Shown here: positions 59,847 through 64,000 of the stretch, in pieces
How the letters are laid out: each line of letters opens with the position of its first letter
How positions within the stretch are numbered: the first letter of the stretch is position 1
Assembly (NCBI RefSeq): GCF_902833225.1
Contig: NZ_CADFEI010000028.1
Span: 16,791 to 80,790, forward strand
DNA length: 64,000 nucleotides
From: Burkholderia sp. BCC1644
GTDB lineage: Bacteria > Pseudomonadota > Gammaproteobacteria > Burkholderiales > Burkholderiaceae
Direction of reading: 5' to 3'
Notes under the pieces: generated by a model
What the model was told of the DNA's origin: nothing
Databases searched by the model: none
Seen by the model: only the letters and a program-made list of their open reading frames with translations
Position numbers and translations under genes: made by a program

Positions 59847-60266
59847 ATGTCCCTAATCAAATTGATGCGGCGTATGTTTCCGTTGATCGTCCTCGGTGCC
59901 GTGACGAGCAGTGCCTACGCGTTGCCGCCGCAAGCGGTGGCGCCGGTGAAGCTGCCGCACGGCGGGCGCGGTGTCGACGGTCCGTTCTTTCCTGCCACGC
60001 GCGCGGCGCCGGTGTTGCCGTCGACCGGCTCGGTGCTGCAGCAGCAGGCGCAGCAGCGTGTCGACGCACGGCTCGGCGGCAATACCGTGCTGAGCAACGG
60101 CGCGGCCGTGACGAAGGCGCAGGCGCAGAGCAGCGGGCTCGGTTTCGTGTCGAAGCACTTCGACGAGATCGATGCGAAGCACACCGGCCGCGTGACGATG
60201 AGCGATGTGCGGCAGTTCATCCAGCAGCGGCAGGTGCAGGCGCAGCAGGAACAGCAGGACGAGTGA
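59847..60266 (+). CDS. Small exported EF-hand-like protein
   Basis: 139 residues from ATG 59847 (ATG 59835 adds four). Signal peptide MSLIKLMRRMFPLIVLGAVT then SSAYA. A Pro/Gln-rich middle is followed by a C-terminal helix-loop-helix HFDEIDAKHTGRVTMSDVRQFIQ. The 12-residue loop DAKHTGRVTMSD has Asp at 1 and 12 and Gly at 6, but Lys at 3, so calcium binding would be weak. It ends in a Gln-rich coil. Lies 41 nt after the peptidase stop, probably cotranscribed; function unknown. Confidence 0.7.
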   Translation: MSLIKLMRRMFPLIVLGAVTSSAYALPPQAVAPVKLPHGGRGVDGPFFPATRAAPVLPSTGSVLQQQAQQRVDARLGGNTVLSNGAAVTKAQAQSSGLGFVSKHFDEIDAKHTGRVTMSDVRQFIQQRQVQAQQEQQDE

Positions 60267-60280
60267 CGTAGCAGGCAGCA

Positions 60281-60316
60281 CGGCGGCCGGTGCGATCATC
60301 GTCGCACCGGCCGCCG
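60281..60316. terminator. Bidirectional hairpin terminator
   Basis: A perfect 15-bp stem (60281-60295 with 60302-60316) and a 6-nt loop between the convergent EF-hand and AraC genes. No U-run, but the stability and position make it the shared terminator. Confidence 0.65.
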
Positions 60317-60331
60317 GATCGTGAAGGATGC

Positions 60332-61339
60332 CTAGATAGCCCGGTGCGCGGCGTAGCGTTTCGCCGTGGCCGACGGCAGTTCGCCGAACATCGCGCGATA
60401 GTCCTGCGCGAAGCTGCTCAGGTGCCAGAAGCCCCACTTGGTGGCGGCGGACGTGACGGAATCGCCGAGCCGCAGCTCGCGGCGCACGTGATTCAGGCGC
60501 ACGGCCCGCAGATAGGCAATCGGGTTCAGGTTCAGCGTGTCGTGGAACGCGTACTGCGCGGTACGCCGGCTGATGCCGAGCGCTACGCACAGTTCGGCGA
60601 TCGACAGCGGGCAGGTCGATGCGTCCTGGAGCCGTTCCTGCACCGCGTTGACCAGCGCCCAGTACTTCGTCGGGCGCGCGGCCTGCACGCCGGCCTCGGG
60701 CGCGGCGGCCGTCATCACTTCCGAGATCGCGTACAGCACGGTGCGCTCCAGCAGTTCGATCCGGTCCTGGGTCGCCACGTCGTCGATGCGCGGGCTTCTG
60801 GCCGCGGCGGCCAGCGTCTGGCGCAGCAGGTCGCGCAGATGGTCGGCCACATAGGTCGCCATCGGAATCACCGGTGAATGGGGTTGCGCGCGCAGCGACG
60901 CGGCCACCGTGCGCATCGCCTCCGTCGACAGCTTCTCGGGCTCGATCTCGACATTCACGAGCACGTGCCGGTCGGGCGAATAGAACTCGAATTGCGGCTG
61001 GCTCGAGAACACGTGCAGGCTGTCGCGCCCGCTTTTCTCGCCGCACAGGCGCGCATGGCCTTCCAGTTCCAGCGGCACGGCCACGGCGATCCGCTCGGAC
61101 GGCACCGCACCTTGTTGCAGGATGATCTTGTCGAGATCCTCGACCAGCAGCTTGATGCCGCCCAGCGACACGATCGACGACGAGCCGTGAAACAGCCCGC
61201 CCGAGATCTGCGTGTAGTTCATGTTCCAGCCGTCGAACGATCGCGCCTGTTCTTCCACGTCGGTGAACGCGCAGAACGCGACCGTGCGCGCGAACAGCGG
61301 GTCGCGGGAGAAATCGCTCGGATGGGCAGGTGGCGTCAT
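60332..61339 (-). CDS. AraC-family transcriptional regulator (EutR-like)
   Basis: 335 residues. N-terminal ~210 residues form an effector-binding region (RSFDGWNMNYTQISGGLFHG, FSSQPQFEFYSPD). The C-terminal AraC double HTH includes SIAELCVALGISRRTAQYAFHDTLNLNPIAYLRAVRLNHVRREL (key parts ELCVALGISRRT, YLRAVRLN) and AATKWGFWHLSSFAQDYRAMFGELPS. Divergent from the ALO-type oxidase and SDR genes, which it likely activates. Confidence 0.9.
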   Translation of the reverse strand: MTPPAHPSDFSRDPLFARTVAFCAFTDVEEQARSFDGWNMNYTQISGGLFHGSSSIVSLGGIKLLVEDLDKIILQQGAVPSERIAVAVPLELEGHARLCGEKSGRDSLHVFSSQPQFEFYSPDRHVLVNVEIEPEKLSTEAMRTVAASLRAQPHSPVIPMATYVADHLRDLLRQTLAAAARSPRIDDVATQDRIELLERTVLYAISEVMTAAAPEAGVQAARPTKYWALVNAVQERLQDASTCPLSIAELCVALGISRRTAQYAFHDTLNLNPIAYLRAVRLNHVRRELRLGDSVTSAATKWGFWHLSSFAQDYRAMFGELPSATAKRYAAHRAI

Positions 61340-61521
61340 CGGGGGCGGGAAGGCGCGGGAAGGGGGCGGACCGGACCGATCGATTGTAGCCGCTCGCCCG
61401 GCCGGTCAAAAAGGCCGCAACCGGCACATGCTCGTCAAAAACCCTAACTTGCCGAAATCCGATAGTGAAAAGCCTGCCGACGCCCTACCTTTGGCACGAC
61501 ACCAATACTGGAGCGACGTCG

Positions 61522-62769
61522 ATGGAACTTCCCCGTGGCGGATTCTGGAGAAACTGGGTCGGCAACCAGTCGTGCGTGGCCGCGCATCTGGCCGCGCCGA
61601 CCAGCGAGGCCGAGATCGCGGAGCTGGTGCGCACCGCGACGCACCAGGGCAAGCATGTCCGCTGCTCGGGATCGGGGCACTCGTTCACGCCCGTCGTCGC
61701 GACGAGCGGGCTGCTGCTGTCGCTGCAGGATTACCAGGGCATCGTCGACGTCGATCAGGGCCGCAAGCGCGTGACGGTGAAGGCCGGCACCAAGCTGAAT
61801 GCGGTGACGCGCCACCTGAAGGAGGTCGGCCTGTCGCTCGTCAACCAGGGCGACATCGATTCGCAGGCGATCGCCGGCGCGCTCGCCACCGGCACGCACG
61901 GCACGGGGACGACGCTGGGCAACCTGTCGTCGCAGGTCGTCGGGATGCGCATCGTGCGCCCGGACGGTTCGATCCTGGACGTGAGCGACCGGAAGGATCC
62001 CGACCTGCTGCACGCGACGCAGGTAAATATCGGCATGTTCGGCGTGGTGTCGGAGCTGACGCTGCAGGTGACCGATGCGTTCTGGCTGCACGACCGCGTG
62101 TGGCGCGAGGACTTCGACGCGTTGATGGAGCAGTACGACGAGCTGGCGGCGAAGCACCGGCATTTCGGCTTCTTCTGGTGCCCGACCTCCGCAAGCCGCG
62201 ACCTGTACTGCCTGCCCGACACCACGAAGGTGTCGAACTCGAAGAAGGACTACGACGTGTGCGAGATCAAGGTGATGGATGTCACCGACGAACGCACGTT
62301 CCACGAAGGCGAGCACGAGAAGATCGCCTACAGCTCCGAGGTGTACGCGATCCACTACGTGCCGAACTTCCACGAGCTCGAATACGCGGTGCCCGCGCAA
62401 CACGGCAAGGAAGCGCTGCGCCGCGTGCGCGAGCTCGTTCTCACGAAACACCGCGACTGCATCTTCCCGGTCGAATACCGTTTCACCAAGGGCGATCCGG
62501 CGTGGATCAGCCCGTTCCATCAACAGGACAGCGTCACGATTTCATGCTCGGGCGGCCCGAACGGCGTCGACTACTGGCCGTTCCTGAAGGACGTCGACGA
62601 CATCCTTCGCGACTACGCGTCACGCCCGCACTGGGGCAAATTGCATTTCACGAACCGCGACGACGTCGATCGCTGGTTCCCCAAGGCCGAAGCGTTCCGG
62701 GCGCTGCGCCGCAGCGTGGATCCCGAAGGCTACTTCCTCAACGATCACCTGCGGACCCTGTTCAGCTAA
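61522..62769 (+). CDS. FAD-linked oxidase of the sugar-1,4-lactone (ALO) family
   Basis: 415 residues from ATG 61522 with GGAG upstream; a GTG at 61465 is in frame but less likely. VAO-type FAD domain: RCSGSGHSFTPV with His53, the usual site of covalent flavin attachment, then GTHGTG. The C-terminal ALO domain ends with HWGKLHF (ARPHWGK). Family members oxidise aldonolactones or alditols. The length matches bacterial alditol/lactone oxidases. Forms an operon with the downstream SDR (33 nt apart). Confidence 0.88.
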   Translation: MELPRGGFWRNWVGNQSCVAAHLAAPTSEAEIAELVRTATHQGKHVRCSGSGHSFTPVVATSGLLLSLQDYQGIVDVDQGRKRVTVKAGTKLNAVTRHLKEVGLSLVNQGDIDSQAIAGALATGTHGTGTTLGNLSSQVVGMRIVRPDGSILDVSDRKDPDLLHATQVNIGMFGVVSELTLQVTDAFWLHDRVWREDFDALMEQYDELAAKHRHFGFFWCPTSASRDLYCLPDTTKVSNSKKDYDVCEIKVMDVTDERTFHEGEHEKIAYSSEVYAIHYVPNFHELEYAVPAQHGKEALRRVRELVLTKHRDCIFPVEYRFTKGDPAWISPFHQQDSVTISCSGGPNGVDYWPFLKDVDDILRDYASRPHWGKLHFTNRDDVDRWFPKAEAFRALRRSVDPEGYFLNDHLRTLFS

Positions 62770-62802
62770 GCAGACCGAATGAACCAGACTGGAGAACCAC
62801 AC

Positions 62803-63582
62803 ATGAATGTCAAGATTGACGGCCGCCTGGCCGGCAAGGTCGCCATCGTCAGCGGCGGCGCCGGCGGATGCGGCGGTGCGGCGTCCGAACTGTTCGCCGC
62901 GCAGGGCGCGAAGGTGGCGATCGTCGACCGCGACGGCGACGCGGCCGAAACGCTCGCCGCGCGGCTGCGCGACGCCGGCCTGCAGGCGATCGGCCTCGGC
63001 GCGGACGTGTCGAAGCAGGCGGAGGTCCGGAACGCGGTCGATGCGGCGCGCAAGCAGTACGGCAATGCGGACATCCTCTTCAATCACGCGGGCACGCTGA
63101 TCGTCAAACCGTTCCTCGACATCGAGGAGTCGGAATGGGACTGGCTGATGGGCGTGAACGTCAAGAGCATGTTCCTGATGACGCAAGCCGTGCTGCCGCA
63201 AATGCTGGAGAAAGGGCGCGGCAGCATCGTCTGCACGTCGTCGATTTCGGCCGTCTGCGCGACGCCGGGCGAAGTGCTGTACGACGCGACCAAGGGCGCG
63301 TGCCACATGTTCGCGCGGGCCATTGCCGTCGAGTATCGCGATCGCGGGATTCGTTGCAACGCGCTGGCGCCCGGGTTCATCCGCACGCCGCACGGGATGC
63401 GCGAACTGAAGGACCTGCAGGCGATGGGCGTCGATGCGACCGAAGCGGCGATCGCGGTTCAGCAGGGCCGGTTGTGCGAGCCGTCGGAAGTCGCGGCGGC
63501 CGCGCTGTTCCTCGCGTCCGACGAGTCGAGTTTCGTCAACGGCACCCACCTGTTCGTCGACAACTGCTTTTCGGCGGTCTGA
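62803..63582 (+). CDS. Short-chain dehydrogenase/reductase
   Basis: 259 residues from ATG 62803, downstream of TGGAGAA; ATG 62779 is an alternative. Rossmann motif AIVSGGAGGCGGAASELF, Asp in ADVSKQAEVRN, NHAGT, catalytic Ser147, Tyr160 and Lys164 (YDATKGA), and the C-terminal LFLASDESSFVNGTHLFVD of classical SDRs. Likely NAD-dependent (Asp in VDRDGDAA after beta-2). Probably acts on the alcohol or sugar substrate or product of the ALO-type oxidase. Confidence 0.9.
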   Translation: MNVKIDGRLAGKVAIVSGGAGGCGGAASELFAAQGAKVAIVDRDGDAAETLAARLRDAGLQAIGLGADVSKQAEVRNAVDAARKQYGNADILFNHAGTLIVKPFLDIEESEWDWLMGVNVKSMFLMTQAVLPQMLEKGRGSIVCTSSISAVCATPGEVLYDATKGACHMFARAIAVEYRDRGIRCNALAPGFIRTPHGMRELKDLQAMGVDATEAAIAVQQGRLCEPSEVAAAALFLASDESSFVNGTHLFVDNCFSAV

Positions 63583-63647
63583 TTACGGATGTTCGCAGGA
63601 AGCCGGCGGCAGGCGTCCTGCCTGCAGCATGCTCGGCACGATTCGTC

Positions 63648-63685
63648 GAAGGTTCCGCAGCGATGCGGACCTTCGATTTTTTTTG
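63648..63685 (+). terminator. Intrinsic terminator after the SDR gene
   Basis: GAAGGTTCCGCA-GCGA-TGCGGACCTTC: an 11-bp stem with one bulged T, a GCGA loop, then CGATTTTTTTT. Strong plus-strand terminator that separates the operon from glyA. Confidence 0.85.
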
Positions 63686-63827
63686 TCTGCCCGTCGCGCG
63701 GCGTGTTCTGGCGGAATGTCGCAATCCTTCTATCTGAACGGTTGCGCGTCTGCTGGAATGCGAAGGCCGAATCACCCCGTAGCCGGCATCCCGCGGTCAG
63801 CCATTCATTCTCTTTGGGTCAATCAGC

Positions 63828-64000
63828 ATGTTCAATCGCACCACCAGCACCGTTGCCAACGTCGATCCGGAACTTTTTGCCGCGATCGAGCAGGAAAACC
63901 GCCGCCAGGAAGATCACATCGAGCTGATCGCGTCGGAAAACTACACGAGCCCGGCCGTGATGGCCGCACAGGGCTCGCAGCTCACGAACAAGTACGCGGA
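63828..64000 (+). CDS. glyA: Serine hydroxymethyltransferase, N-terminal part (partial)
   Basis: 57 complete codons visible from ATG 63828 before the window ends. The start VDPELFAAIEQENRRQEDHI, ELIASENYTSP and AAQGSQLTNKYA is unmistakable GlyA: PLP-dependent conversion of serine and tetrahydrofolate to glycine and methylene-THF. The 245-nt upstream gap carries the SDR terminator and must hold the promoter. Burkholderia usually have more than one glyA; this may be the copy linked to C1/glycine catabolism. Confidence 0.93.
   Translation, partial: MFNRTTSTVANVDPELFAAIEQENRRQEDHIELIASENYTSPAVMAAQGSQLTNKYA

Noticed and set aside
63583..63827. Glycine riboswitch upstream of glyA
   Set aside because: The conserved aptamer core was not seen; the gap mainly holds the SDR terminator.

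Overview
The window is a GC-rich, densely coded stretch typical of a Burkholderia cepacia complex genome, most likely one of the secondary replicons. This is inferred from codon use, the bcpA-I-B-like order of the contact-dependent inhibition locus, DUF3138 and DUF2325 proteins, and the copper gene repertoire. No rRNA, tRNA, CRISPR array, prophage or intact insertion sequence was seen.

Layout. 1-5 kb: the end of an unknown gene, a ModE-type regulator, a DUF2325 protein, a small unknown protein and a stand-alone motA-motB pair. The DUF2325 gene and the unknown gene share an AT-rich palindrome in their upstream regions. 5-22.5 kb: a patatin-like lipase, then a catabolic cluster that looks built for polyamines or guanidino compounds. 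It holds an aldehyde dehydrogenase, a ureohydrolase, two paralogous LuxR-type regulators, a cupin, an FAD-dependent amine oxidase, two MFS transporters, a LysR regulator, an amidohydrolase, an orphan PotF-like binding protein, a DUF3138 outer-membrane protein and a C45 Ntn-hydrolase. Three of its promoters carry the same G-rich CATACCGG/CAGACCGG box exactly 15 nt before a -10-like hexamer.

22.5-35 kb: a two-partner-secretion, contact-dependent growth inhibition (CDI) type locus in the order tpsA/cdiA - immunity - orphan toxin tail plus second immunity paralogue - tpsB. The toxin end and immunity genes are much poorer in GC than their surroundings, and both immunity candidates are small membrane proteins. 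This is the best candidate for an undescribed system. A frameshifted zinc-ribbon (DUF746-like) gene follows tpsB. 35-37.6 kb: an exported XAC2610-like protein, a small acidic protein, and a divergent HxlR regulator / beta-class GST pair.

37.6-55.3 kb: a metal-handling island. It contains a CusCBA-F Cu(I)/Ag(I) efflux operon, a CaCA-family antiporter preceded by a clear yybP-ykoY (Mn2+) riboswitch, a dmeR-dmeF Ni/Co efflux pair, a CusS/CusR-type two-component system with paired operators, and a divergent copper operon (small Cys/His/Met-rich secreted protein, TolC-like protein, CopA-type multicopper oxidase, CusF-like protein, CopC, CopD) closed by a strong terminator. 55.3-64 kb: a secreted ExeM/NucH nuclease, an S10-like serine peptidase lipoprotein behind a 700-nt AT-rich leader, a small EF-hand-like exported protein, an AraC regulator divergent from an ALO-type FAD oxidase and an SDR, and the start of a glyA gene.

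All functional calls come from reading motifs by eye. No database search was run.
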